Assembly (NCBI GenBank): GCA_035629775.1
Contig: DASPHG010000038.1
Coordinates: 1 to 32,826, forward strand
Length of the DNA: 32,826 bases
Direction of reading: 5' to 3'
Origin: DASPHG01 sp035629775
GTDB taxonomy: Bacteria; Actinomycetota; Thermoleophilia; Solirubrobacterales; Thermoleophilaceae
In this document: positions 14,725-23,856 of the stretch, in pieces
Position numbering within the stretch: the first letter of the stretch is position 1
How the letters are laid out: each line of letters begins with the position of its first letter
Made by a program: the position numbers and the translations under genes
The notes under the pieces: model-generated
What the model saw: the letters and a program-made list of their open reading frames with translations, nothing else
The model's database searches: none
What the model was told of the DNA's origin: nothing

Positions 14725-14920
14725 GCAGCCCCCCGGCGACGGCCGGTCGATCGAGAACCCGGATGAGTCCGACTCGCATCGCGAAGAAGCGCTGCCCGTG
14801 AAGGGCAAGACGCCAGGCGACGCGGGCAGCGCCGGCGAACGCGTATCGAAGCCGGGTGAGGGGCTCGTGACCGAGGAGGGCGTGAACGAGCCCGGCACGA
14901 AGGCTGACCAGCCGAACTAA
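14717..14920 (+). CDS. Small acidic, probably disordered protein
   Basis: A 67-aa ORF from GTG 14717, eight bases inside the preceding zinc-finger gene. It is rich in Glu, Asp, Gly, Pro, Ser and Lys (for example IENPDESDSHREEALPVKGK) with no hydrophobic core, so it is likely intrinsically disordered. I do not recognise it. The overlap suggests coupling with the zinc-finger protein. It converges on the GH15 gene. The longer frame from 14450 crosses the REP palindrome and is not supported. Confidence 0.5.
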   Translation: MAEQPPGDGRSIENPDESDSHREEALPVKGKTPGDAGSAGERVSKPGEGLVTEEGVNEPGTKADQPN

Positions 14921-14930
14921 GTTGCCGCGA

Positions 14931-14945
14931 CGCCGGATTCCGGCG
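14931..14945. terminator. Possible bidirectional terminator hairpin
   Basis: CGCCGG-att-CCGGCG is a 6-bp GC stem in the 45-base gap between the converging small acidic protein gene and the GH15 gene. There is no T-tract on either side, so intrinsic termination is only a guess from its position. Confidence 0.35.
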
Positions 14946-14965
14946 CGGTCGTCACAACGTTCGGG

Positions 14966-16906
14966 TCAGGCGCCGGTGTCGGTCCGTTCGAACTCGCGCG
15001 TCGTCGAGAACCCCTCCCCCGCCTCGAGCTGCTCCTCGGCGCGGATCACGTGCATCACCGCGTTGATCAGCGCCAGGTGCGTGAACGCCTGCGGGAAGTT
15101 GCCCAGGTGGCGCCCGGTCCGCGGGTCGATCTCCTCGGCGTAGAGGCCGAGCGGTGACGCGTAGGCGAGCAGCTTCTCGCAGAGGTCACGCGCCTGCTCG
15201 TTGTCGCCGATCTCCGACAGCGCCGACACGAGCCAGAACGAGCAGATGGTGAACGTTCCCTCCTCGCCGCGCAGGCCGTCGTCGGTCTCGTCCACGTTGT
15301 AGCGAAGCACCAGCCCGTCCTTGGTCAGCTCGTCCGCCACCGCCCGCACGGTCGCCCGGATGCGCTCGTCGTCGGGCGGCAGGAAGCGGACGAGCGGCAT
15401 GAGGAGGACCGAGGCGTCGAGCGCGTCGGTGTCGTAGTGCTGGGTGAACACGCCGTCCGGGCGCGTGCCGTTCTCGCAGATGTCGGCCTTTATCTCGTCG
15501 GCGATCTGCTGCCAGCGCGCGGCGAGGTCGAGCTCCTCGCGGATCTCGGCGAGCCGCGCCCCACGATCGAGCGCTACCCAGCACATCAGCTTCGACGTCG
15601 TGAAGTGCTTCGGCTCCCCGCGCACCTCCCAGATGCCGCGGTCGGGGTCGCGCCAGTTGTCGACGGCCGCCTCGACCTGCCGCTTGAGGATCGGCCACAC
15701 GCGCTCGGGCAGCGAGTCGCGCGACTTCGTGTGCAGGTACACCGAGTCGAGCACCGCCCCCCACACGTCGTGCTGGTCCTGGTCGTACGCGCCGTTCCCG
15801 ATCCGCACGGGCCGCGCCCCCTCGTAGCCCGAGAGGTGGTCCAGCGTCCGCTCGGTCAGCTCGGCCTCGCCGCCGATGCCGTACATGATCTGGAGCTGTC
15901 CCTCCTCGGCCTCGGCCACGTCGGCGATGAAGTAGAAGAAGTCGTTCGCCTCCCAGTCGAAGCCGAGCGAGTAGAGGCCCCAGAGGGTGAACGTGGAGTC
16001 GCGGATCCACGAGTAGCGGTAGTCCCAGTTCCGCTCACCGCCCGGCGTCTCCGGCAGCGAGGTCGTGGCCGCGGCGACCATCGCGCCGGTGGGCGCGTAC
16101 GAGAGCCCCTTCAGCGTCAGCGCGGCCCGCTGGAGGTGGGTGCGCCACGGGTGGTCCGGGAACTGGCCGCGGTCGAGCCAGTGCTGCCAATGGTGCGCGG
16201 TCCAGACGAGCCGTTCGTAGGCCTCGTCGTGGGTCTGCGGCGCCGGATGATCGGACCACGCGAGCGCGGCGAAGAGCGTCTGCCCCTCCTTGATCAACGT
16301 GCGCGCCGTCGCGCGCGGGCCCTCGAATCCGAGCCGCATGTCGGTCGTGAGCTTCAGCTCGACCGCGTGATCGGTGCCCTCGGGCGGGCGGCACACCCCC
16401 TCGTGGTAACCCGGCCCCGTGTACTCCCAGTCGCCCCGCGCGCGCCCGTAGTCGAAGACCGGCTCGCAGTCCAGGTTGATCTGGACCTCGCCGTTCACGC
16501 AACGGATCATCCGCAGGAGCACGTGGTCCGCGTCGTAGTCGGTGGGCGACCGCCGGTGCGTGTGCGACCGGTCGGTCTCGTGGTGCCAGGGCCCGATCAG
16601 CAGCACGTCGCGGACGATGATCCAGCCGGTCGAGGTGCCCCAGCTCGTCTCGAGCACCATCGTGCCCGGCAGGTACCGGCGTGCGGCGGGCACCGAGACA
16701 TCGGCCGGACCCAGGCGGAAGTGGCCGGCGTCCCGGTCGAGGATCGCGCCGAAGATCGACGGCGAGTCCATCCGCGGCAGGCACAGCCATTCGACCCCGC
16801 CGTCCGGCGCGACAAGGGCGCACGACTCGCAGTCGGAGAGAAACCCGTAGTCCGCGATCGGCGGAAAGGGGCTGCGCTTCCAGAACGGGATGTCGGCCAT
16901 CGTCAT
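14966..16906 (-). CDS. GH15 family glucoamylase/trehalase-like glycoside hydrolase
   Basis: A 646-aa cytosolic inverting alpha-glucosidase-type enzyme with no signal peptide. An N-terminal beta-sandwich (about 1-230) precedes an (alpha/alpha)6 catalytic domain. NWDYRYSWIRDS (293-304) is the sugar-binding signature. E427 in GIWEVRGEP is the likely general acid, and E550 in EEGTFTICSFW the likely general base. Actinobacterial members of this length include trehalases and glucan/maltodextrin glucosidases; specificity cannot be read from sequence. The ATG at 16906 overlaps the pgl stop (ATGA); a second ATG at 16900 is possible. As the last gene of the glk/pentose phosphate operon, it plausibly releases glucose from trehalose or storage glucan to feed the pathway (inference). 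Confidence 0.9.
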   Translation of the reverse strand: MTMADIPFWKRSPFPPIADYGFLSDCESCALVAPDGGVEWLCLPRMDSPSIFGAILDRDAGHFRLGPADVSVPAARRYLPGTMVLETSWGTSTGWIIVRDVLLIGPWHHETDRSHTHRRSPTDYDADHVLLRMIRCVNGEVQINLDCEPVFDYGRARGDWEYTGPGYHEGVCRPPEGTDHAVELKLTTDMRLGFEGPRATARTLIKEGQTLFAALAWSDHPAPQTHDEAYERLVWTAHHWQHWLDRGQFPDHPWRTHLQRAALTLKGLSYAPTGAMVAAATTSLPETPGGERNWDYRYSWIRDSTFTLWGLYSLGFDWEANDFFYFIADVAEAEEGQLQIMYGIGGEAELTERTLDHLSGYEGARPVRIGNGAYDQDQHDVWGAVLDSVYLHTKSRDSLPERVWPILKRQVEAAVDNWRDPDRGIWEVRGEPKHFTTSKLMCWVALDRGARLAEIREELDLAARWQQIADEIKADICENGTRPDGVFTQHYDTDALDASVLLMPLVRFLPPDDERIRATVRAVADELTKDGLVLRYNVDETDDGLRGEEGTFTICSFWLVSALSEIGDNEQARDLCEKLLAYASPLGLYAEEIDPRTGRHLGNFPQAFTHLALINAVMHVIRAEEQLEAGEGFSTTREFERTDTGA

Positions 16907-17601
16907 AGCCGCGCTGCCGCGCCGGGATCGAGAAAGAGCGTCAGGTTGCCGGCCTCGGGCTGCACCAGGCTGGCCGGCGCGTGTGGCCCCGGCGCATCGC
17001 CGAACGCGCCCGCGACCGCGTCCGCCTTGTCGTCGCCCGCCACCAGGAACAGGATGTCGTGCGCCGCGTTGATCGTGTCGAGGGTGAGCGTGATCCGCGG
17101 CACGAGCGGCGCCATGCCGGGCGTCTTAACCCCCACGGCCAGCCGATCCTGCGCTCCGAGCGCATCATCGCCGGGAAAGAGCGACGCCGTGTGCATGTCC
17201 GGCCCGAGCCCGAGCAGCACGAGGTCGAGCCGCGGTGGCGCATCGCCGAACGCCTCGCGCAGCGCCGCCTCGTAGGCGGCCGCGCCGTCGTCCGGGCCGC
17301 GCTCGCCCTCCATCCGATGCACCGCCGGCCCATCGGCGCCAGTCCCCAGCCGGCTGAGCAGCGCGCGCCGCGCCATGGCGTAGTTCGAGTGCTCGTCACC
17401 GGGCGGCACACAGCGCTCGTCGCCGAACCAGAGCGTCGCATGGGACCAATCGGCCTCGAGCTCGGCGGCCAGCTCGTACGCACGCCGTGGCGTCGAGCCA
17501 CCGGCGAGCGCGATGTGACCGCCCGCGTCCGCGGCCGCCGCCATGCGCTCCGCCGCCTCCGCGGCGGGGTCGTCCAGCACCACGACCTCGGGGTCGCTCA
17601 T
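16903..17601 (-). CDS. pgl: 6-phosphogluconolactonase
   Basis: A 232-aa cytosolic enzyme of the NagB/DevB fold that hydrolyses 6-phosphogluconolactone to 6-phosphogluconate. ALAGGSTPRRAYELA is the phosphosugar-binding loop; WFGDERCVPPGDEHSNYAMAR (key residues about 59-79) and LGLGPDMHTASLFPG are the characteristic active-site segments. Length is normal for the family. Its ATG overlaps the opcA stop, and its stop overlaps the GH15 start; both are ATGA junctions. It completes the oxidative branch together with zwf and gnd in the same operon. Confidence 0.93.
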   Translation of the reverse strand: MSDPEVVVLDDPAAEAAERMAAAADAGGHIALAGGSTPRRAYELAAELEADWSHATLWFGDERCVPPGDEHSNYAMARRALLSRLGTGADGPAVHRMEGERGPDDGAAAYEAALREAFGDAPPRLDLVLLGLGPDMHTASLFPGDDALGAQDRLAVGVKTPGMAPLVPRITLTLDTINAAHDILFLVAGDDKADAVAGAFGDAPGPHAPASLVQPEAGNLTLFLDPGAAARL

Positions 17602-18650
17602 CGCACCATCGCCCCGGCGGCCTCGAGCGCCGGGCCGTAGGTGGGCTCGCGCAGCAGCGCCTGGCGGATCCCCTCGCCGAGGATCCCCGCCTCACCCCGT
17701 GAGGCGCCGAGCACGGTCCATGTCGCTTCGCGCCCGTCGCGCGACGTGCGCCGCGCGGCCAGGCCGCCGGGGCCGCGATCGAGGGACAGGCTCATGCCGG
17801 ACGCGGTCTCGATCTGGAGCCCGGCCAGGCCGGGGGCCGCCTGGTGCGCATCGGGCTCCAGGCAAAGCTCGACCTCGTGCCGGCGTGCGGACGCGCGACC
17901 GCGCAGCGATCCGTTCTGCTGGATGAGGGACCCGGGCTGCCAGCCGAGGCGCGAGCACAGCCAGCCGAAGAGCAACAGCGCCGCCATGGCCGAGTCGGGA
18001 TGGTGGCGGACGGTGATCTTGGCGAGCCGGCCGAGCTCGGCGCGCCACAGCGGCGGATCGAACGTGGCGGCGATGCGCTCCCGCCACGGGGTCGAGCGCA
18101 GCCAGGCGAGATCGACCACGTACGCACTGCCCGCGAGCTGCTCGGCGCGCGTCACAGCCTCCGTCAGGCTGGGCTCCTCGATCGAATCGAGCAGCACGAC
18201 CTGCACCAGCGACAGCACGGCGTCGATCGCCTCCGGGTGGCGGTGCGGCGACCAGGCGACGGTCGGCAGGTCGGGCACGACGAGCGCGTCCACCAGCGAG
18301 TCGAGCCGCGGGACGTGTCCCGGGCCGCAGTCCACGACCACGGTCTCGGACCCGACCGCCAACTCGCCCGGCTTCTTCGCGTCCGGACCCGACAGGTAGG
18401 CGACCGCATCGAGCTGCGTGCGCCCGGGCTCGATCGAGCAGATGACCGTGCGCGACGGGTGATAGCGGCCGACGCGCTCGAGCCTGTTCTCGATCTCGCC
18501 GCGCCACTCGCGGTCCACGATCGCGATCAGGTTGAGGACGCGCGCCGGGACGAACGCGCCCTCCGCGGCGCTCTGCTTGAGGAGGTCGCGGAGCGCGGCC
18601 TCGATCCGGCCGGGGCCGGTGTCCTGCTCAGACCAGAGGAACTCCGCCAT
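17598..18650 (-). CDS. opcA: Glucose-6-phosphate dehydrogenase assembly protein OpcA
   Basis: A 350-aa protein of the OpcA family, known from cyanobacteria and actinobacteria as an activator/assembly factor for Zwf. Typical features are an N-terminal region with RVLNLIAIVD, a central WSPHRHPEAIDAVLSL region, and the DLAWLRSTPWRERIAATFDPP segment (key residues about 199-219) that is well conserved in the family. No catalytic motif is expected. The ATG at 18650 directly abuts the zwf stop (TAG-ATG, no gap), which fits coupled synthesis of the partner pair. The call rests on family resemblance plus position between zwf and pgl, the usual actinobacterial order. Confidence 0.92.
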   Translation of the reverse strand: MAEFLWSEQDTGPGRIEAALRDLLKQSAAEGAFVPARVLNLIAIVDREWRGEIENRLERVGRYHPSRTVICSIEPGRTQLDAVAYLSGPDAKKPGELAVGSETVVVDCGPGHVPRLDSLVDALVVPDLPTVAWSPHRHPEAIDAVLSLVQVVLLDSIEEPSLTEAVTRAEQLAGSAYVVDLAWLRSTPWRERIAATFDPPLWRAELGRLAKITVRHHPDSAMAALLLFGWLCSRLGWQPGSLIQQNGSLRGRASARRHEVELCLEPDAHQAAPGLAGLQIETASGMSLSLDRGPGGLAARRTSRDGREATWTVLGASRGEAGILGEGIRQALLREPTYGPALEAAGAMVR

Positions 18651-20174
18651 CTATATCGCGCGCCACCTGTGGCCCTCCGCCAACAGCCCGTCCGCCTCTG
18701 CCGGGCCGTCGGTGCCGGCCTCGTACTGCGGCAGCGCGTCGTCGCTCTGCGCCCACCCCTCGAGGATCGGGTCGATCACGCGCCACTGAGCCTCGACCTC
18801 GTCGTTGCGCGTGAACAGCGTGGCGTCACCGCGCATCGCGTCCATGATCAGCCGCTCGTACGCCTCCGGCGACTGGGACAGGAACGCGGTTCCGTAGAGG
18901 AACTCCATGTTCACGGGCCGCAGCTTCATCCGCGTGCCCGGGATCTTCGCGACGAGCGAGAGCGAGACGCCCTCGTTCGGCTGCATCGTCAGCACGAGCT
19001 GGTTCGGCTGCACGCCGAGCGAGCCCTCCTGCGAGAACGCGAGGTGCGGCACCGGCTTGAGCGTGACCGCGATCTCGGTGACCTTGCGCGCCAGGCGCTT
19101 TCCGGTGCGCAGGTAGATCGGCACCCCCGCCCAGCGCCAGTTGTCCACCCCGAGCCGCAGCGCGGCGTAGGTCTCCGTCTGCGAGCCGTCCGGCACGCCC
19201 TCCTCGTCGAGATAGGAGTGCGACTCCTCGCCGCCGGCGTGCCCGGCCGCGTACTGGCCGCGCACGGTCATCTCCGCACAGCGGAGCGGGTCGGGCGGGT
19301 CGATCGCGTGCAGCACCTTGACCTTCTCGTCCCGCACCTCGTCGGCGGAGAAGTTGACCGGCGGCTCCATGCACAGGAGCGCAAGGAGCTGGAGCATGTG
19401 GTTCTGCACCAGGTCACGCAGCGCGCCCGAGCTGTCGTAGTAGCCGGCGCGGGTACCCACCCCGATGTCCTCCGCGGCCGTGATCTGGACGTAGTCGATG
19501 TAGTTGCGGTTCCACAGCGGCTCGAACAACCCGTTCGCGAACCGGAACGCGAGCATGTTCTGGACGGTCTCCTTGCCCAGGTAGTGGTCGATCCGGAAGA
19601 CCTGCGACTCGTCGAGCACCTCGAGGACGTCGCGGTTCAGGCTGCGTGCCTCCTCGAGGTTCGTGCCGAACGGCTTCTCGATCACGACGCGGACCTCGGC
19701 GCCCTCGCGCCGGTCGAGCCCGTGCCGGCCGAGCTGGCCCACGATCACCGGGAAGAACGCCGGCGCGGTCGATAGGTAGAAGACCCGGTTGAACGGGATT
19801 CCCGCCTCGTCGTCGTACTCGGTGGCGCAGGTGGCGAGCCGCTCGAACACCGCGGGGTCGTCGAACGTGCCGCTGACGTAGCGGACCCGCTCGAGGAGCG
19901 AGTCGAGCACGCGCGGATCGGCCTCGCGGCGCGAGTAGCTCGAGATCGAGCGCCGTGCCACCTCGCGGTACTCGTCGTCCGGCATGTCGGAGCGCGAGAC
20001 GCCGATCAGGTTGAAGCGCTCGGGCAGCGCGCCCTCGTGCGCGAGGTTGTAGATCGCCGGGAGGAGCTTCCGCTGGGCCAGGTCGCCCGTGCCGCCGAAG
20101 ATGATGAGCGTGGTCGGATGGACGGGCAGCCGCTCGAGCCCCTCGACCAGCGGGTTCTCCGCAACCGTCGTCAC
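18651..20174 (-). CDS. zwf: Glucose-6-phosphate 1-dehydrogenase
   Basis: A 507-aa NAD(P)-dependent enzyme of the first oxidative pentose phosphate step. The coenzyme motif FGGTGDLAQRK lies at residues 26-36, EKPFG at 166-170, and the substrate-binding/catalytic motif RIDHYLGKE at 194-202. The frame is open far upstream through gnd, but GTG 20174 (three bases after the gnd TGA, two-base gap) gives a family-like N-terminus (ERLPVHPTTLIIFGGTG), so the longer reading is a shadow. It precedes opcA without any gap. Cofactor preference is not obvious from sequence. Confidence 0.96.
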   Translation of the reverse strand: MTTVAENPLVEGLERLPVHPTTLIIFGGTGDLAQRKLLPAIYNLAHEGALPERFNLIGVSRSDMPDDEYREVARRSISSYSRREADPRVLDSLLERVRYVSGTFDDPAVFERLATCATEYDDEAGIPFNRVFYLSTAPAFFPVIVGQLGRHGLDRREGAEVRVVIEKPFGTNLEEARSLNRDVLEVLDESQVFRIDHYLGKETVQNMLAFRFANGLFEPLWNRNYIDYVQITAAEDIGVGTRAGYYDSSGALRDLVQNHMLQLLALLCMEPPVNFSADEVRDEKVKVLHAIDPPDPLRCAEMTVRGQYAAGHAGGEESHSYLDEEGVPDGSQTETYAALRLGVDNWRWAGVPIYLRTGKRLARKVTEIAVTLKPVPHLAFSQEGSLGVQPNQLVLTMQPNEGVSLSLVAKIPGTRMKLRPVNMEFLYGTAFLSQSPEAYERLIMDAMRGDATLFTRNDEVEAQWRVIDPILEGWAQSDDALPQYEAGTDGPAEADGLLAEGHRWRAI

Positions 20175-20176
20175 GG

Positions 20177-21106
20177 TCAGGGCTTCGCTTTGGACTTCAC
20201 GGCATGGCCCCCGAACTGCGCGCGCAGCGCCGCGTTCAGCCGCGCGGCGAACGCTCCCTGGCCACGGCTCGAGAACCGTTCGTACAGCGAGGTCGTGAGC
20301 ACGGGCGTCGGGATGCGGCGGTCGATCGCGTCCTCGACCGTCCAGCGGCCCTCGCCCGAGTCCTCGACGTACGGCTCGAGGTTCGCGAGGTCGTTGCCCT
20401 CCTGCTCGAACGCGCGCGCCGCCAGCTCGCACAGCCAGGAGCGGACGACCGAGCCCTGCATCCAGAGGTGGGCGATCTTCGCGTTGTCGAGCTCGTACTC
20501 GCAGGCGTCGAAGAGTGCGAAGCCCTCGGCGTAGGCCTGCATCATCCCGTACTCCACCCCGTTGTGGACCATCTTCACGTAGTGGCCCGCGCCGGTCGGG
20601 CCGAAGTGCCCCCAGCCCGGGCCATGCTCGTCGTCCGACGGGGGCGCGAGCACGTCGAGGATCGGCGCGAGCCGCTCGACCGCTTCCTCTGGCCCGCCGA
20701 CCATCATGCAGTAGCCCACATCGAGGCCCCAGACGCCGCCACTCGTGCCGACGTCCACGTAGTTGATCCCCTTCGGCTCGAGCGCCGCGGCGCGCTCCTT
20801 GTCGTCCGACCAACGGCTGTTGCCCCCGTCGATGATGGTGTCGCCCGCGTCGAGCAGCTCGCCGAGGCGGTTCACCGTCTCGGTCGTCGGGTCGCCCGCG
20901 GGGACCATGACCCAGACCGCCCGCGGCGGCTCGAGCTTGGCGACCAGGTCCTCGAGCGACGACGCGCCGGTGGCGCCGTGCGACGCCGCCGCGCTCACGG
21001 CGTCCTCCGAGAAGTCGAACGCCACGCACTCGTGATCGGAGTCGCGATGGATGCGGTGGACCATGTTGCCGCCCATGCGGCCGAGACCGACGAAACCGAT
21101 CTGCAT
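20177..21106 (-). CDS. gnd: 6-phosphogluconate dehydrogenase (decarboxylating), short type
   Basis: A 309-aa enzyme that converts 6-phosphogluconate to ribulose 5-phosphate. GFVGLGRMGGNM (4-15) is the nucleotide-binding loop, VDVGTSGGVWGLDVGYCMMVGG is the substrate region (key residues 134-155), and GHYVKMVHNGVEYG holds the catalytic Lys. The length matches the short GntZ/YqeC-type group rather than the ~470-aa Gnd; that group is often NAD-preferring (family knowledge). The ATG at 21106 overlaps the tal-pgi stop (TGATG); the longer frame to 21394 is rejected because it covers the end of the transaldolase-isomerase coding region. Confidence 0.94.
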   Translation of the reverse strand: MQIGFVGLGRMGGNMVHRIHRDSDHECVAFDFSEDAVSAAASHGATGASSLEDLVAKLEPPRAVWVMVPAGDPTTETVNRLGELLDAGDTIIDGGNSRWSDDKERAAALEPKGINYVDVGTSGGVWGLDVGYCMMVGGPEEAVERLAPILDVLAPPSDDEHGPGWGHFGPTGAGHYVKMVHNGVEYGMMQAYAEGFALFDACEYELDNAKIAHLWMQGSVVRSWLCELAARAFEQEGNDLANLEPYVEDSGEGRWTVEDAIDRRIPTPVLTTSLYERFSSRGQGAFAARLNAALRAQFGGHAVKSKAKP

Positions 21107-23856
21107 CAGGAGATCAGCCCCCTGATCCGCTCGGTGAGGGCACGTACGCCCTCTGCCGGGTCGCCCTCCAGGCGGACGCGCTCGGCGAGCAGGCCGTGGG
21201 CACGGAGCGTCTGGAGGTCGCCGGTCGCCTGCGCGTTCTTCAGCGTGGTGAACGAGTAGCCCGCCTCGGGGATCTCGAGGTCGGCGTCGCCGTCGTGGAT
21301 CAGCTGGAGGAAACGCCCCGTCGGCGGCCCGCCCTTGTGGAACTGGCCGGTCGAGTGGAGGAATCGCGGCCCGTACCCGAACGTCGTCGTGCACCGCGTG
21401 ACGTCACGGATCGTTTGCCGCAGGTCGGCGACGGCCTCGTCGAAGCCCGCGGACGGCTGGACGTAGCCCATGACCGCCACGTAGTTCGGCGGCTCGGCGT
21501 CCCCGAGAAGCTCGCGGAGCGCCTCGTCGGTGCCCTCCTCCACCTCGGGCAGAGCCCCCTCGGCAGCGAATTGCTCGAGCACCTTGGCCGTGTTGTCCTT
21601 CGCCTCCTGGACGTTCGGCTGGTCGAAGGGGTTGATGCCGAGCGCCCAGCCCGCGACCGCGGTCGCGAACTCGGCGAAGAAGAAGATCCGGCCCAGGTCG
21701 AGGGCCCCGTGGGTGGCGAGCGTGATCACCGGGTGGCCCGCCTTCGCGAGCGCCTCCACCTTGGCGTCGGTCTCCTCGTCGGGCGCGTCCGTGTCGCGCA
21801 GGTACGCGAACACGCGGTCGTCGCCGTACACGTCCGGAGTGCCGAGCGGCTCGTCGGCGACGGGCAGGATCCCCTTGGCCTCCTTGCCGGTCGACTCGGC
21901 GATCAGCTGCTCGACCCACAGGCCGAAGCTCGCGATCGGGTCGGAGACCACGAAGGTCAGCTTGTCGCGCCGCTCGAGCGCGAGCGCCCCCATCGCGATC
22001 CCGAGCCACAGCCCCGAGTTCGACACCGTGCTGTCGTAGTTCGTGCAGTTCTGCTCGGCCACCTGGCAGCGGTTCAGCAGGCCGCGCACGTTCGCGCCCA
22101 TGAGCGCCGCCGGGACGATCCCGAAGTACGACATCACCGAGTACCGGCCGCCGATCTCCGGGTCGTTGCAGAAGACGCGGCGGAACCCGCGTTCCTCCGC
22201 CAGCTTCTGGAGCGGGCTGTTCGGGTCCGTGATCGCCACGAATTGCGCGCCGTTCGCGCCCGTCCGCTCGAAGAAGTAGCGGAAGTGGGACAGCGTCTCG
22301 ATCGTCCCGCCGGACTTCGACGACACGAGGAAGAGCGTCTTCCCCAGGTCCACGCTCCGCTCGAGCTCGGCCACCGCGCCGGCGTCGGTCGAGTCGAGCA
22401 CATGCAGGCGAAGCCCGTGCTCGAGCGGCCCGAACGAAGCCCGGATGACCTCCGGCCCGAGGCTCGAGCCGCCCATGCCGAGGAGCGCGCAGTCGGTGAG
22501 GCCGTCGCGCTTCACCTCCTCGACCCACGCCTCGAGGTCGGCGGCCTCCTCGAGCATCGGCTCCGAGATCGTGAGCCAGCCGAGCCGGTCCGCCACCTCG
22601 GCGGCCCCGGCCTCGCCCCACAGCGTGTCGTCGCGGCGCCACACGCGCTGCGCGACGTCGTCCGACTTCACCTCGCGGGCCTTCTCGGCGATCCCCGGCT
22701 CGAGATCGTCGGGAATGGAGGTCCTGATCGTGGGCGGCCGGCCGGTGACGATCGCCTCGCGCACCTGCTCGACCCCCTCGATCAGCGAGTCGAATGACTT
22801 CACGAACGCCTCGATCCCCTCCGTCAGGAGCTTCTTCGTGACGTCCTCCATGTCGACGCCCGCCTCCGCCAGGGCTGCGAGCGCGGCGCTCGCATCCTGG
22901 TCCGCGGTCGCGCCGCTGACCTCGGCTCGCTCGGCGGCGGCGAGCAGCGTGGGCATCGGCATCGTGTTCACGGTGTCCGGCGCCACCAGGTCGTCCACGT
23001 ACTTCGTGTCGGGGTAGTGCGGGTTCTTCACGCCGGTGGACGCCCAGAGCGGGCGCTGGACCGGGCAGCCGGCGTCGCGCAGGCGCGCGAAGCGGTCGCC
23101 CTCGAAGATCTCCTTGAACCTCGTGTACGCGGCGCGCGCGTTCGCGACGGCGGCCGTGCCCTGCAGCTCCTCGGCGGCGCCGGCGGCCTCGAGCCGCTTG
23201 TCCACCTCGCTGTCCACGCGCGACACGAAGAAGCTCGCGACCGAGTGCACGTCCATGCTCTCGCCGGCCTCGAGCCGGCGCTCCATCCCGCGGATGTAGG
23301 CCTCCGTGACGCGCTCGTAGGCGGCGACCGAGAAGAGGAGCGTCACGTTCACGTTGATCCCGTCGGCGATCGCCTCCTCGATCGCGTCGAGCCCCTCGTC
23401 GGTGCCCGGGATCTTGATCATCAGGTTGGGCCGGTCCACGCGGCTCCAGAAGTCGCGCGCCTCGCGCAGCGTTCCCCCGCTCGTGTCGAGCGCGAGGTCG
23501 GGCGAGACCTCGAGCGACACGAAGCCGTCGTGGCCGCCCGTCTCGTCCCAGACGCCGCGCAGCACGTCGGCCGCGAGCTGCACGTCCTTCACGGCGATCG
23601 CCTCGTAGATCTCCTTCGCGGACAGCCCCTCCTCGGCCAGCCGCCGGATGTCCTCGTCGTAGTCGTCCGAGCCGAGGATCGCCTTCTCGAAGATCGACGG
23701 GTTCGAGGTGACCCCGCGCAGGGAGTCCTCGCGCACGAGCCGGTCGAGCTCCCCAGCCTCGATGAGGTTGCGCCGGATCTGGTCGAGCCAGACGCTGGTG
23801 CCCGCCTCGGTGAGCGCCCGGAGGCGTTCATTGACCCCGGTTTGCTGGACGCTCAT
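21106..23856 (-). CDS. tal-pgi: Bifunctional transaldolase / glucose-6-phosphate isomerase
   Basis: A 916-aa natural fusion. Residues 1 to ~370 are transaldolase: SLRGVTSNPSIFEKA, the Schiff-base lysine K148 in LMIKIPGT, and WASTGVKNP. Residues ~385-916 are phosphoglucose isomerase: GMGGSSLG (460-467), the phosphate-binding SSKSGGT (512-518), GGRYSVMS, and the C-terminal FHKGGPPTG. Both halves look complete. Transaldolase makes fructose 6-phosphate from sedoheptulose 7-phosphate, and the isomerase returns it to glucose 6-phosphate, so the fusion links the end of the non-oxidative branch with the start of the oxidative one. Similar fusions are annotated in other bacteria. ATG 23856 overlaps the tkt stop (ATGA); the 47 codons further upstream in frame are shadow sequence. 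Confidence 0.94.
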   Translation of the reverse strand: MSVQQTGVNERLRALTEAGTSVWLDQIRRNLIEAGELDRLVREDSLRGVTSNPSIFEKAILGSDDYDEDIRRLAEEGLSAKEIYEAIAVKDVQLAADVLRGVWDETGGHDGFVSLEVSPDLALDTSGGTLREARDFWSRVDRPNLMIKIPGTDEGLDAIEEAIADGINVNVTLLFSVAAYERVTEAYIRGMERRLEAGESMDVHSVASFFVSRVDSEVDKRLEAAGAAEELQGTAAVANARAAYTRFKEIFEGDRFARLRDAGCPVQRPLWASTGVKNPHYPDTKYVDDLVAPDTVNTMPMPTLLAAAERAEVSGATADQDASAALAALAEAGVDMEDVTKKLLTEGIEAFVKSFDSLIEGVEQVREAIVTGRPPTIRTSIPDDLEPGIAEKAREVKSDDVAQRVWRRDDTLWGEAGAAEVADRLGWLTISEPMLEEAADLEAWVEEVKRDGLTDCALLGMGGSSLGPEVIRASFGPLEHGLRLHVLDSTDAGAVAELERSVDLGKTLFLVSSKSGGTIETLSHFRYFFERTGANGAQFVAITDPNSPLQKLAEERGFRRVFCNDPEIGGRYSVMSYFGIVPAALMGANVRGLLNRCQVAEQNCTNYDSTVSNSGLWLGIAMGALALERRDKLTFVVSDPIASFGLWVEQLIAESTGKEAKGILPVADEPLGTPDVYGDDRVFAYLRDTDAPDEETDAKVEALAKAGHPVITLATHGALDLGRIFFFAEFATAVAGWALGINPFDQPNVQEAKDNTAKVLEQFAAEGALPEVEEGTDEALRELLGDAEPPNYVAVMGYVQPSAGFDEAVADLRQTIRDVTRCTTTFGYGPRFLHSTGQFHKGGPPTGRFLQLIHDGDADLEIPEAGYSFTTLKNAQATGDLQTLRAHGLLAERVRLEGDPAEGVRALTERIRGLIS

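Noticed and set aside
15437..17275. 612-codon + strand frame antisense to GH15 and pgl
   Set aside because: Spans two genes with clear catalytic motifs on the other strand; composition is that of third-position GC bias, with no motif of its own.
17844..19775. 643-codon + strand frame across opcA and zwf
   Set aside because: Antisense shadow; Arg/His/Leu-rich with no family resemblance and crosses a gene junction.
20175..21029. N-terminal extension of zwf through gnd
   Set aside because: The added residues are low-complexity and lie over the gnd coding region; the GTG at 20174 gives a family-like N-terminus.
21196..22797. 533-codon + strand frame antisense to tal-pgi
   Set aside because: Shadow frame; the fusion protein on the minus strand explains the region fully.
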